Assembly: GCA_039977295.1 (NCBI GenBank)
Contig: JBDWDN010000010.1
Span: forward strand, 124,001 to 188,000
DNA length: 64,000 nt
Source: Hellea sp039977295
GTDB lineage: Bacteria > Pseudomonadota > Alphaproteobacteria > Caulobacterales > Maricaulaceae
Direction of reading: 5' to 3'
The notes under the pieces are model-generated. The model was given only the letters and a program-made list of their open reading frames with translations, did no database searches and was not told where the DNA came from. Position 1 is the stretch's first letter; every line of letters starts with the position of its first letter. The translations under genes and the position numbers were made by a program. Shown here piece after piece: positions 49,378 through 58,247 of the stretch.

Positions 49378-50043
49378 ATGCTAAATCTAGGAAAATCATT
49401 AACATTATGCTTGGCCGCGAGCGCATTGATGTTGTCTGCCTGCGGAAAAGAGGCAAAGCCAAATCTGCTCAAAGATATACAGGTTGAAATGTCGAGTTGG
49501 CGCCTGACTAAAAACGCCACAGACGCTTATCCAAACCTGCCAGAAGAAAAAGCCAAGAAACGATATGCCAATGACATGATGTTCAATTATTTCCGCAAAG
49601 AAGAAAACCCAGAAAAACGCCACCTCACAGCGGCGATGGCCTATTTGGGATATGCGCAGATGAACACGCGCGCACGGCCTGCCTATTGCACGAAATTAAG
49701 GGTAGATATTAGCGCTTTTAAATCTCGTTTTGAGAGCCAACACAGAGCCGAAGATAAAGCTGTTGATACGATACTCGCAAAGCAGAGTCTAACACGGGAT
49801 ATGATCTGGGAGCAAAATGAGCGCATGATGATGGTCAATGTTAAAAATGACTTATTGCGCGCAGGCGGTCTTCACGGGAGCCACGCCATGTGCAGCGACA
49901 TAAAAAAGAAACCTCAAAAATATGCTCAGCCTTTTAATTTCACCAAGATCATGCCCGTCGCTGCGGCCCAGCTGAGACAAGCGCAAGCACAAGCTGTTAC
50001 GCAGCATGCAGAACTCACGGCGGCTCCAACCCTACGTAAATAA
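49378..50043 (+). CDS. Hypothetical lipoprotein
   Basis: 221 residues with a clear lipobox (LMLSAC, Cys22). The mature protein is Lys/Met/Ala-rich and predicted helical, with three Cys (CTKLR, MCSDI and the lipidated one) and a Gln/Ala-rich C-terminus (AQLRQAQAQAVTQHAELTAA). No family recognised. It precedes the helicase gene by 59 bp on the same strand. Confidence 0.7.
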   Translation: MLNLGKSLTLCLAASALMLSACGKEAKPNLLKDIQVEMSSWRLTKNATDAYPNLPEEKAKKRYANDMMFNYFRKEENPEKRHLTAAMAYLGYAQMNTRARPAYCTKLRVDISAFKSRFESQHRAEDKAVDTILAKQSLTRDMIWEQNERMMMVNVKNDLLRAGGLHGSHAMCSDIKKKPQKYAQPFNFTKIMPVAAAQLRQAQAQAVTQHAELTAAPTLRK

Positions 50044-50102
50044 AGCCGCTAAAGCCTGATTTGACACGTTGAAACACCCGGAGAAATCGCGGATAAGGGC
50101 CT

Positions 50103-53078
50103 ATGGCACCCCCCTTAAACCCCTCCACTTTGACGGCCATTCTTGGCCCGACAAATACTGGGAAAACGCATTACGCCGTTGAGCGTATGCTTGGCCGGCA
50201 ATCTGGCGTGATAGGCCTGCCACTACGCCTGCTGGCCCGCGAAATTTATGACCGCATTGTTGCGCGCAAAGGCGCGGCCCATTGCGCTTTGATTACGGGC
50301 GAAGAAAAAATTATTCCGCCCTTTGCGCGCTATTATGTCTGCACTGTCGAGGCCATGCCCGTAGAAAAGCGTTTTGCCTTTCTGGCCGTGGACGAAGTGC
50401 AGCTTATGGCCAATCATGAGCGCGGGCATATTTTCACGGACCGTGTTTTACATGCGCGGGGAACCGAAGAGACATTATTGCTGGGCGCTGAAACGGCACG
50501 GCCACTTTTAAAGGATTTACTCCCCAAAATTAAGTTTGACCACCGCGAACGATTCTCAGAACTTTCTTTTGACGGCGCAAAAAAACTTACCCGCCTGCCG
50601 AAACGCTCCGTCGTCGTCGCTTTTTCTACGGCTGAAGTTTACGCGATTGCTGAGCTTATCCGTAGATATCGCGGGGGCGCCGCTGTTGTAATGGGAGGGC
50701 TATCCCCGCGCACACGTAATGCCCAGGCCGAAATGTTCCAAAATGGCGATGTGGATTTTTTGGTCGCCACGGACGCCGTGGGGATGGGACTGAACCTAGA
50801 CACCGACCATGTCGCATTTGCTGGGCTTACCAAATATGACGGGCGGCGCAGGCGGTATTTGACCCCGATGGAAGCGGGTCAGATTGCAGGGCGGGCGGGA
50901 CGTTTTCGTAATAATGGCACGTTCGGCACGACAGGTGACTGCCTGCCGATGGACGAAGACTTAGTGGCCCGCATTGAAGCTCATGATTTCGAGCCGCTGC
51001 ATTCTGCGGAATGGCGCAATACGGAACTGAACTTTCGTTCCATCGACGCGCTCTCAGAGAGCCTACACGCGCCGAAACCTCACCGCCGTCTTCGCCGCAT
51101 TAGAGGTGCAACAGATGAAGGCGCATTTGAGCGTATGATCGCGATCCCAGAGGTCGTGAACGGCGCCCGCGTTCCGGCCCAAGTCAAACAGCTGTGGGAT
51201 GTCTGCCAAATACCTGATTTTCGCAATTTGACCATCGACGCCCATGTACGTCTTCTGCAAGATGTTTACCGCTTGCTCTATTCTAATGGCGGAAAAATTC
51301 CTGATAACTTTATGGAAAAGCATATATTGCGTTTGGACGAGACGCTGGGCGGCGTTGATTTGCTATCCACGCGCCTCGCCAATATCCGCACATGGACCTA
51401 TTGCGCCAATAAAGCCTCTTGGATGGGGCATGAAAATAATTGGGTAAATCGTGCACGCGAGGTTGAAGACAGGCTATCAGATGCGCTACACGAGGCCTTA
51501 ATAGAGCGGTTTGTGGACCGCCGAACGAGTAAGCTGCTTAAAGGCATGGGATCTGAAACCTATATGAGTGCAAGAATTAAAGATAATGGCGATGTGTTTG
51601 TAGATGAGCAAATCATCGGTCATTTGGAGGGCCTTAAATTTACACTGGCCCAAAGCAATTCAGAACTTGAAGCCAAGGCTTTACAGGCGGCCGCGGAAAA
51701 AGTTGTCACGCCCGAAGTCGACCGCCGCCTGACAAGTCTTTGCGGCGGCATGCATAGCATCTTCACCCTCTCAGATCGCGGCCAAATCCTATGGGGCGGT
51801 AAGGTCGTTGGCAAAGTCGGATCAGGCGGAACGCCTATGAACCCAGACGCCGAGCTTATCGGGGCCGAATTTGGTAATGAGAATTTGAAAAATCTCGCAA
51901 CGTCACGGCTACGGGATTATTTGCGCGCGCAAGCCGCCAACCATTTTAAACCCCTCTTAGAGCTCAAAGAAATTCAAGCGCGGGAAAGCACAACGGCTGA
52001 AGCGCGCGGCTTTGCCTATACGCTTCAAGAAAATTTCGGAACAGTGGACCGCAAAGACCACTGGAAAACGCTTAGAGGTCTCGACCAAACAGCGCGGCGT
52101 CAGCTCCGCGAAGCCAATGTGCAATTCGGGCAATATAACGTTTATATACGCGACCTCATGAAACCCAAAGCTGCGCGGCTGCTCAGCATTTTGACAGCTT
52201 ATGGTGCTGGCGGGGATCGCAAGCCCTTTATTCCCTTTGCCGGCGTAACCTCCATTGCCAATGCAGGTGATTTCGCGAGCGCAAACTTTTCCGAGCAAGC
52301 GCTTTCCATGGCCGGTTACCGTGCCGTTGGGCCGCGTATCGCGCGTTTTGATATTCTCAACCGTTTGGGCAATCAGATCCGTCAGGCCCAAGAACAGAAT
52401 GAAGCATTGGGCCGCGGAAAAAAATTCCAAATCATGCAGGAAATGCTCGCCATTATGGGCTGTAGCTATGAAGACCTGCAGGGCGTTTTGAAGTCTCTCG
52501 GCTTTGAATCTGAGATCATTAAAGTGGAAGACTTTCCGCCGTCGCCTGACGCGCAAACTGCCAAAACGAAAGCAGCCAATACTGAAACACCCAAAGCGGA
52601 GCCTGTTACAACGCAAGAGCCTAGCCCAGTGGACGCCGCGCCGGCACCTGCCGTCTCAACGGAAAGCGCACCGGCGGATACAGTGGCGCCGGCCGACCCT
52701 GATCTTGCGCCTGCTCCTGCTGAGAAAGCGCCTGACGCTGAAGCGCCAAAGGCGGCTATAAAGACATCTCCTCCTCGGAAAGCCGTCAAACCGCTAAACA
52801 TTTATCATCACCGCGAAGTTCAAGAAGACGGTAGCAATAAAGACGTCATAAATATTGAATTTTGGTTCATGCCGCGCAAAAAACCTAACTTTAATGCGCG
52901 TGATAAAAACACGCAGAAGAATAGACAAGGCGGCGACCGCCCGCGCGGTAAGTTTAAAAACAAGCGCAAGGGCCCTAAAAAAGACGATGGCTATAAGCCA
53001 AAGCCTAAACCCGCTCGTAAGTTGGAAGATTCGCCTTTTGCTGCATTAGCCGCCCTCAAAAATCCTAAGAAAGATTAG
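50103..53078 (+). CDS. Suv3-like superfamily 2 RNA/DNA helicase
   Basis: 991 residues. Walker A is GPTNTGKT at 15-22, motif II DEVQ near 97, motif V/VI region VDFLVATDAVGMGLNL and QIAGRAGRFR, all as in mitochondrial Suv3 and its alphaproteobacterial relatives. The central part is the helicase C-terminal region. After about residue 805 the chain becomes Pro/Ala/Lys-rich and disordered, then strongly basic (GKFKNKRKGPKKDDGYKPKP), suggesting RNA binding. It heads the conserved order helicase - S4 - FdxA - CarD. Confidence 0.88.
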   Translation: MAPPLNPSTLTAILGPTNTGKTHYAVERMLGRQSGVIGLPLRLLAREIYDRIVARKGAAHCALITGEEKIIPPFARYYVCTVEAMPVEKRFAFLAVDEVQLMANHERGHIFTDRVLHARGTEETLLLGAETARPLLKDLLPKIKFDHRERFSELSFDGAKKLTRLPKRSVVVAFSTAEVYAIAELIRRYRGGAAVVMGGLSPRTRNAQAEMFQNGDVDFLVATDAVGMGLNLDTDHVAFAGLTKYDGRRRRYLTPMEAGQIAGRAGRFRNNGTFGTTGDCLPMDEDLVARIEAHDFEPLHSAEWRNTELNFRSIDALSESLHAPKPHRRLRRIRGATDEGAFERMIAIPEVVNGARVPAQVKQLWDVCQIPDFRNLTIDAHVRLLQDVYRLLYSNGGKIPDNFMEKHILRLDETLGGVDLLSTRLANIRTWTYCANKASWMGHENNWVNRAREVEDRLSDALHEALIERFVDRRTSKLLKGMGSETYMSARIKDNGDVFVDEQIIGHLEGLKFTLAQSNSELEAKALQAAAEKVVTPEVDRRLTSLCGGMHSIFTLSDRGQILWGGKVVGKVGSGGTPMNPDAELIGAEFGNENLKNLATSRLRDYLRAQAANHFKPLLELKEIQARESTTAEARGFAYTLQENFGTVDRKDHWKTLRGLDQTARRQLREANVQFGQYNVYIRDLMKPKAARLLSILTAYGAGGDRKPFIPFAGVTSIANAGDFASANFSEQALSMAGYRAVGPRIARFDILNRLGNQIRQAQEQNEALGRGKKFQIMQEMLAIMGCSYEDLQGVLKSLGFESEIIKVEDFPPSPDAQTAKTKAANTETPKAEPVTTQEPSPVDAAPAPAVSTESAPADTVAPADPDLAPAPAEKAPDAEAPKAAIKTSPPRKAVKPLNIYHHREVQEDGSNKDVINIEFWFMPRKKPNFNARDKNTQKNRQGGDRPRGKFKNKRKGPKKDDGYKPKPKPARKLEDSPFAALAALKNPKKD

Positions 53079-53079
53079 T

Positions 53080-53400
53080 TTGGGACGGCGAACACACCAA
53101 GCCCTAGAGCAAGATGAGCCACAGAGCAGCGGCTGCCGCTTAGATGTCTGGCTCTTTCGGACGCGGATATTTAAAACCCGCAGCCTCGCGACAAAAATGA
53201 TATTGGGCGGCAAAATTCGCATTACCCGCAATGGCCGAACCGAACGTGTCAAAAAACCAGGGATCTGCCTAAAACCCGGCGAGCATGTCATATTCATGCG
53301 GGGCTCACAGCTTATGCAGATTGAGATGATAAGTGCAGGAACCCGCCGCGGCCCCGCCCCAGAGGCGCAATCGCTGTATCGTGACCATTCACCCGCTTGA
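53080..53400 (+). CDS. S4-domain RNA-binding protein (Hsp15-like)
   Basis: 106 residues from a TTG start two bases after the helicase stop; no in-frame ATG or GTG lies before the S4 domain. SGCRLDVWLFRTRIFKTRSL and ATKMILGGKIRITRNGRT form the S4 domain, which binds structured RNA; in E. coli Hsp15 recycles stalled 50S subunits. The C-terminus is basic and short. Translationally coupled to the helicase. Confidence 0.85.
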   Translation: MGRRTHQALEQDEPQSSGCRLDVWLFRTRIFKTRSLATKMILGGKIRITRNGRTERVKKPGICLKPGEHVIFMRGSQLMQIEMISAGTRRGPAPEAQSLYRDHSPA

Positions 53401-53449
53401 CATTAGAGCCGCAGATTGCCAAATCGCTCCTGAAATAAGGAATTCTTAA

Positions 53450-53794
53450 ATGACCTATATCGTCAAAGACGAATGCGTAAAATGTAAGTTCATGGATTGC
53501 GTAGAAGTCTGCCCCGTAGATTGCTTCTATGAAGGCGAAAACATGCTCGTCATTCACCCAGATGAATGTATTGATTGCGGCGTCTGTGAACCCGAATGCC
53601 CTGTCGACGCAATTGTCCCTGACACCGAAGATGATCCAGACGGAAAATGGCTCGAAATTAACACGAAATATGCTGAGCTTTGGCCCGTCATCACAATCAA
53701 AAAAGACCCGCCAGAGGACCGCGAAAAATTCGAATCCGAGACAGGTAAATTTGAAAAATACTTCAGCGAGAAACCTGGCACTGGCGACGAATAA
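53450..53794 (+). CDS. fdxA: 7Fe ferredoxin FdxA (first copy)
   Basis: 114 residues. All cluster ligands are present: CVKCKFMDCVEVCP and ECIDCGVCEPECP bind one 3Fe-4S and one 4Fe-4S cluster. The extra free Cys after CPVD (equivalent to Cys24 of Azotobacter FdI) is also kept (CPVDCFYEG). The C-terminal ~50 residues form the usual extension (KKDPPEDREKFESETGKFEK). Electron carrier; its partner is not known here. Confidence 0.95.
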   Translation: MTYIVKDECVKCKFMDCVEVCPVDCFYEGENMLVIHPDECIDCGVCEPECPVDAIVPDTEDDPDGKWLEINTKYAELWPVITIKKDPPEDREKFESETGKFEKYFSEKPGTGDE

Positions 53795-53820
53795 TTAGAG
53801 ACCGCGAAAGACCCTAAAAG

Positions 53821-54174
53821 ATGACATATCTTGTCACAGATGCCTGCGTAAAATGTAAATTCATGGACTGTGTTGAAGTCTGTCCCGTCGATAGCTTCCA
53901 TGAGGGCGAAAACTTCCTCGTCATTAGCCCCGGCGGCGATAACATATGTATTGATTGCGGTGTTTGTGTCCCTGAATGCCCTGTCGACGCGATTATCCCT
54001 GACACCGAGGATGATCCAGACGGAAAATGGCTCGAAATCAACTCCAAATATGCCAAGCTCTGGCCTGTTATCACGATCAAAAAAGACCCGCCTGAAGACC
54101 ATGAAAAGTTCGAATCCGAGACTGGTAAGTTTGAAAAATATTTCAGCGAGACGCCTGGCACAGGCGACGCGTAA
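53821..54174 (+). CDS. 7Fe ferredoxin FdxA paralogue (second copy, altered)
   Basis: 117 residues, clearly a tandem duplicate of the upstream FdxA (26 bp apart, closely similar throughout). The cluster cysteines are kept, but the free Cys of the first copy is Ser (CPVDSFHEG), and the loop before the second cysteine group is three residues longer (SPGGDNICIDCGVC instead of HPDECIDCGVC). These changes sit beside the clusters and should shift redox potential or partner choice. Both copies end in similar TGKFEKYFSE tails. Confidence 0.9.
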   Translation: MTYLVTDACVKCKFMDCVEVCPVDSFHEGENFLVISPGGDNICIDCGVCVPECPVDAIIPDTEDDPDGKWLEINSKYAKLWPVITIKKDPPEDHEKFESETGKFEKYFSETPGTGDA

Positions 54175-54368
54175 GCTCAATTCGCGTTAAAACGGCTGGA
54201 AAACTGCAAATTTGCTAAAATAACCCGTAGAGATACTGGTATTTTGCCCATTTTTGTGATATGTAAATATTAATTCACACGGTGCGAGCCTAAAAAGTCG
54301 CGCCGTTTTGTTATGATATAAGCATCTACGCCGTTCATCCAGGATACAAAATTAAGGGCTCTCCAGCT

Positions 54369-54989
54369 ATGGCTACGAAAAAAAAAGACGCAGGTAAAAC
54401 TGCGGCAAAAAAATCTAAGAAAAAACTATTCAGATCAGGACAATTTATTGTCTATCCCGCGCATGGCGTTGGTAAAGTAACAGGCATTGAGCAAGAGGTC
54501 ATTGCAGGGTTTGATATTGAAACTTATGTCGTTCATTTTGAGCAAGATAAGATGACCTTGCGTGTTCCAACCGATAAAGCCGCGACCTCTGGCATGCGTC
54601 CCCTGTCAAATGAGCTAATCTTGAAAGACTCGTTCACAACACTCAAAGGCCGCGCCCGCATTAAACGCACAATGTGGAGCCGCCGCGCGCAGGAATATGA
54701 AGCCAAGATCAATTCGGGCGACCTTATTCTTGTTTCCGAAGTTGTACGTGACCTTCACCGAACAGATGCGCAGCCCGATCAAAGCTATTCTGAACGTCAG
54801 CTCTATGAACGCGCCATAGACCGTATGGTGCGCGAAGTTGCAGCGATTAAGAAAGTTGACCGCGGCGTTGCGCTTGATGAAGTTCTTGAAATCCTCACCA
54901 AAGCCCGCACACGTCAGGCCGCAAAAGCCGCAAAAGACGCGGAAGACGCCGAAGATAAGGATAGCGGCGAAGCAACAGCTGCAGCTTAA
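54369..54989 (+). CDS. carD: CarD-family transcription regulator
   Basis: 206 residues. A Lys-rich N-terminus is followed by the RNA-polymerase-interacting Tudor-like domain (RSGQFIVYPAHGVGKVTGIE) and a helical C-terminal DNA-binding domain (KRTMWSRRAQEYEAKINSGD, DQSYSERQLYERAIDRMV). CarD/CdnL proteins stabilise the open complex at rRNA and growth promoters. The Ala/Glu-rich C-terminal tail is disordered. A -10-like TATGAT lies at about 54311, and a terminator follows the gene. Confidence 0.95.
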   Translation: MATKKKDAGKTAAKKSKKKLFRSGQFIVYPAHGVGKVTGIEQEVIAGFDIETYVVHFEQDKMTLRVPTDKAATSGMRPLSNELILKDSFTTLKGRARIKRTMWSRRAQEYEAKINSGDLILVSEVVRDLHRTDAQPDQSYSERQLYERAIDRMVREVAAIKKVDRGVALDEVLEILTKARTRQAAKAAKDAEDAEDKDSGEATAAA

Positions 54990-55018
54990 TATATTGATGC
55001 AATATCACTAAAAATTGA

Positions 55019-55050
55019 AGCATCCTGTTCATCGCAGGGTGCTTTTTTTA
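55019..55050 (+). terminator. Rho-independent terminator of carD
   Basis: AGCATCCTG, seven-base loop, CAGGGTGCT and a T-run, 30 bp after the carD stop. Confidence 0.88.
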
Positions 55051-55150
55051 TGTTAAGGGCCATATACCCGCATCAACGGAACCGATAAGGTATCCCAAAG
55101 CCTTATATTTAGGGCACATAAACAGGGCGCAATTAAAAGAAGGTCTTCGC

Positions 55151-56800
55151 ATGACAAAATTCTCGTCCCACCTATTGACCACCGCCGCGCTCACATTAAC
55201 GGCGTCGATGCTAATCGCATGCGGCGGAAGTAGCAGCGGAAGCCCCGTCAGCGTTGTTCCGCCGCCCCCGCCGCCGCCTGCTGGCTCTGGCGAACCGACA
55301 TGGACGTCCGGAAGTTTTGCGGCCGCTTCAAGTTTCAAAAACCAATGCGCGGCTCCTCGCACGACGCCCGATATTAACGGAGATCCCTATCCTGATGTCG
55401 CAGGTTCGGCGACGCGCGAGAAATTTTGGTTACGCTCTTGGACAGATGAAACTTATCTTTGGTATAACGAAGTTACGGACATCAATCCCGCCAATGGCGA
55501 CACAAGGCTTGAATATTTCGATAAGTTAAAGACGACGGCAACAACGTCGTCTGGCACAGCCAAAGACCAATTTCATTTCAACATTCCAACAGACGAATAT
55601 GAACAGCGCGTTGCGACAGGCGCGTCTGCGGGCTATGGCGCGGACTTTGTTCTGCTCAGCTCTTCCGCCCCGCGAGACATTCGTGTTGCGCTAGTGCAGC
55701 CAAACTCTCCAGCGTCGAGCAATAATAACTTGCTGCGCGGAACAGAAATTTTGGAAATTGACGGCGAAGACGCCATAAATGGCAGTAATGTAAATGTGCT
55801 AAATGCGGGGTTATTCCCCTCCGCCGCCGGTGAGCAGCATACATTTTTAGTGCGCGACGTTGGCAGCACTGCAACCCGGACGATCACCATGACATCTGAC
55901 GTCGTCGCGGAACAGCCTGTTAATACCACAAAAATCATCGATACCCCTACGGGCAAAGTTGGTTATATCCTCTTTACAACATTTGGGACGTCTACCGCCG
56001 AACAGCAAATTGCGAATGCTTTCACTCAAATGAAAAATGAGGACATCAATGATTTAGTCCTCGATTTACGTTATAATGGCGGCGGGTTTCTCGCCATTGC
56101 GAGCCAAATTGCATATATGATTGCGGGTGATACTCAGACCAATAATGCGTTTTTCGAAAACCTAACCTTTAATGATAAGAACCCAACGACCAACCCCGTT
56201 ACGGGGGAGACCTTAAGGCCCACACCGTTTTACAAGGAAAGCCTTGGCTTTAACGATGCCTTTCCTGAGGGCCGAGCGCTTGATACGGTTTCCCTGCCGC
56301 GCGTCTTTATTCTCTCAACAGATAATACATGTAGCGCCAGCGAAGCGGTCATTAATGGACTGCGCGGGATTGATGTCGAGGTTGTGCTGATCGGGACCAA
56401 GACCTGCGGCAAGCCTTTTGGCTTTTACGCGACAGATAATTGCGGCGAAACTTATTTCACCGTTCAGTTCAAGGGCGTAAATAATAAAGGCTTTGGTGAA
56501 TATACCGATGGCTTCACCCCTAACAATGACAGCTCTATCGTCGGCGAGAAAATTTCTGGCTGTATTGCGGATGATGACTTTTCTGACCAACTTGGTGATG
56601 AGTCCGAAAACATGCTTGCCACGGCCTTATCTTTCCGCGCCAATGGGACATGCCCCGTTGGGACAAGCAAAATCTCTCAAAAACCTGAATTCAGTTTTGA
56701 CAGTAATCCAGAATCGTCATTGCTCAGCGAACCACGTGTGCGCAATCGTTTAGAGCTAAAGAATAGCCGCTTGCTCTACGTGCCGCGTGATGAAAAGTGA
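55151..56800 (+). CDS. S41-family (C-terminal processing) peptidase lipoprotein
   Basis: 549 residues. The lipobox (MLIACG, Cys25) is followed by a Gly/Ser/Pro-rich linker with a run of prolines, a PDZ-like segment (about 155-230, RGTEILEIDGEDAING) and the S41 protease domain. The catalytic Ser is in NTCSASEAVINGL (near 395-397) and the Lys in GTKTCGKPFG (about 417-421), with LVLDLRYNGGGFL earlier. Cysteines near the active site may form disulfides. Anchored in the envelope; substrate unknown. It overlaps the next gene by 4 bp (GTGA). Confidence 0.88.
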   Translation: MTKFSSHLLTTAALTLTASMLIACGGSSSGSPVSVVPPPPPPPAGSGEPTWTSGSFAAASSFKNQCAAPRTTPDINGDPYPDVAGSATREKFWLRSWTDETYLWYNEVTDINPANGDTRLEYFDKLKTTATTSSGTAKDQFHFNIPTDEYEQRVATGASAGYGADFVLLSSSAPRDIRVALVQPNSPASSNNNLLRGTEILEIDGEDAINGSNVNVLNAGLFPSAAGEQHTFLVRDVGSTATRTITMTSDVVAEQPVNTTKIIDTPTGKVGYILFTTFGTSTAEQQIANAFTQMKNEDINDLVLDLRYNGGGFLAIASQIAYMIAGDTQTNNAFFENLTFNDKNPTTNPVTGETLRPTPFYKESLGFNDAFPEGRALDTVSLPRVFILSTDNTCSASEAVINGLRGIDVEVVLIGTKTCGKPFGFYATDNCGETYFTVQFKGVNNKGFGEYTDGFTPNNDSSIVGEKISGCIADDDFSDQLGDESENMLATALSFRANGTCPVGTSKISQKPEFSFDSNPESSLLSEPRVRNRLELKNSRLLYVPRDEK

Positions 56801-57183
56801 TATTTCCGTTTGGGCAAATTGCATGGCTGGCGGTTATCGCCGCTGGCCTATTATCCGCCTGTAAAACGACTGGCCCAACTGAAGCAAAACCCGCATTGAT
56901 CGCGAAGACAAATCAAGCGGTCCAAGACACGCTCACTTTAGCTGTTTCTAAAGCTGTCGGGTCCAAAGTCACTCTTGCGCCAAATAGTTTCACATCCAGC
57001 CCTTCTGTCACGATCGAGCCCTCTTCCGTGAATAAACGTAATGGCCAGATCATTGATGGACGGAGCCAAGAGATGCCAACGCATATCGACCTGATTATGA
57101 TGGGCAGCGCTTGTTTCGTTATGAATCGAGGCACAGGTGAAAAATATCCGCTAAAGGGCGTTAGCTGTAAACCAGCGCCCTAA
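56797..57183 (+). CDS. Small lipoprotein coupled to the S41 peptidase
   Basis: 128 residues from a GTG start inside the S41 stop (GTGA). Lipobox LLSAC (Cys22). The mature part is Ser/Thr/Val-rich with two further Cys (GSACFVM and VSCKPAP) and no recognised family. The coupling suggests a joint role with the peptidase. Confidence 0.7.
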   Translation: MIFPFGQIAWLAVIAAGLLSACKTTGPTEAKPALIAKTNQAVQDTLTLAVSKAVGSKVTLAPNSFTSSPSVTIEPSSVNKRNGQIIDGRSQEMPTHIDLIMMGSACFVMNRGTGEKYPLKGVSCKPAP

Positions 57184-57198
57184 GTTAGTATTCTCTGC

Positions 57199-58032
57199 CT
57201 AATTTAGGACCTCTAGACGTTCGGGATGATCTAGCCAGACCATAGGGCCATTTGAAAGTTCGATCCATCCCCTGACGCGCACAGTCGCGCCTTCTAAAGA
57301 TAGCGGGTCTATCCCGCTTTTTTCAAATCGCTTACGGTCACGCTTGGCGATGGCGATTGTAAAATCGGTTTTATAGTCCGCGCCAAAGTTGAGGTAAATC
57401 TGCCCGCGCACATCCGCCGCTGACGTTATAATGCCTTGCACGATTTGGTAGCTATCAACATCTTGCGCCAATGCGTCAGGCTCAGGGCCGCGAATGCGGT
57501 AATAATCCTCGCCCCATATGCCGCGTTTCGCGTCACGCGCCTCAATCTCTGCCGCGTAGAGTCTTTCCGAATCTTGAAACGTATCAGTCCATGTATAAAC
57601 CCGCGCCATGCCGAGCCGCACCATTTCTTCCTGTAGCCAAACATCACGTGCCCCGTCTTCTTTAAGAGTAAAGGTTTGCGCCAGAGCTCGGTCATAGCGG
57701 TCCCGCTGCTCCCCGCCATAATAGAGCTGCAGAGTTTTACCTTTGGTCAGCTTAATCAGAGCAGACTTACTATCCTCCCCGAGCGGCCAGGCTTTAAACC
57801 CTGCGCGCCCAAGCGGTAATTTCGGCGCCTGTATCGCCGATAATCTGACCTTGAGCCCATCATCAAGATAAAACGTATCGCCGTCTAAGATAGACCGAAC
57901 GCTGCCCTTTTCACCCGCGATAAGTTCAGGCACGCGCATGCCAAGACTTAAGAACGAGAGCAAAAGCGCGCTCGAGAGCACCATTAATTTCTTGGGCCAT
58001 ATTTTATGTTTCCCGCTCACCATAGAGCGCAT
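57199..58032 (-). CDS. Thermonuclease-family (SNase) protein, active site altered
   Basis: 277 residues with an N-terminal membrane segment (about 15-33). The staphylococcal nuclease fold is recognisable: SILDGDTFYLDDGLKVRLSA, then the segment IQAPK and later EQRDRYDRALAQ with the second Arg. The SNase consensus is VRLxxIDxPE; here the Ca-ligand Asp is Gln (68) and the catalytic Glu is Lys (71), while both Arg are kept. Nuclease activity is therefore doubtful. An OB-like C-terminal domain with GATVRVRGWIELSNGPMVWL is present. Confidence 0.8.
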   Translation of the reverse strand: MRSMVSGKHKIWPKKLMVLSSALLLSFLSLGMRVPELIAGEKGSVRSILDGDTFYLDDGLKVRLSAIQAPKLPLGRAGFKAWPLGEDSKSALIKLTKGKTLQLYYGGEQRDRYDRALAQTFTLKEDGARDVWLQEEMVRLGMARVYTWTDTFQDSERLYAAEIEARDAKRGIWGEDYYRIRGPEPDALAQDVDSYQIVQGIITSAADVRGQIYLNFGADYKTDFTIAIAKRDRKRFEKSGIDPLSLEGATVRVRGWIELSNGPMVWLDHPERLEVLN

Positions 58033-58147
58033 TATGCAGGCATAAGATCAAAGAGTCGAATCGGAGAGTAGAGCCTGCGTATTTCAGCAGGGTTTAAACG
58101 AAATGGGCATTGGCTAAAGCCAAATGCCGCGCTAACGTGACGCTTAT

Positions 58148-58224
58148 GACTCCGTAGCTCAGTTGGATAGAGCGCAGGATTCCTAATCCTGAGGCCGGTG
58201 GTTCAAATCCACCCGGAGTCGCCA
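58148..58224 (+). tRNA. tRNA-Arg (anticodon CCU)
   Basis: The cloverleaf can be folded by eye. Acceptor GACTCCG pairs with CGGAGTC, D-arm GCTCAGTTGGATAGAGC, anticodon stem CAGGA/TCCTG with loop TTCCTAA (anticodon CCT), and T-arm with GGTTCAAATCC. Discriminator G and CCA are encoded. It reads the rare AGG codon. No attachment-site repeat of its 3' end was found in the window. Confidence 0.95.
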
Positions 58225-58247
58225 TTTTCAGTAGCGGGCCTGAGGGG

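Noticed and set aside
51957..52616. Minus-strand frame of 219 codons inside the helicase gene.
   Set aside because: Shadow of a conserved helicase; no recognisable protein features.
53554..54180. Minus-strand frame of 208 codons opposite the two ferredoxin genes.
   Set aside because: It is created by the tandem duplication of an open antisense frame; the + strand genes are certain.
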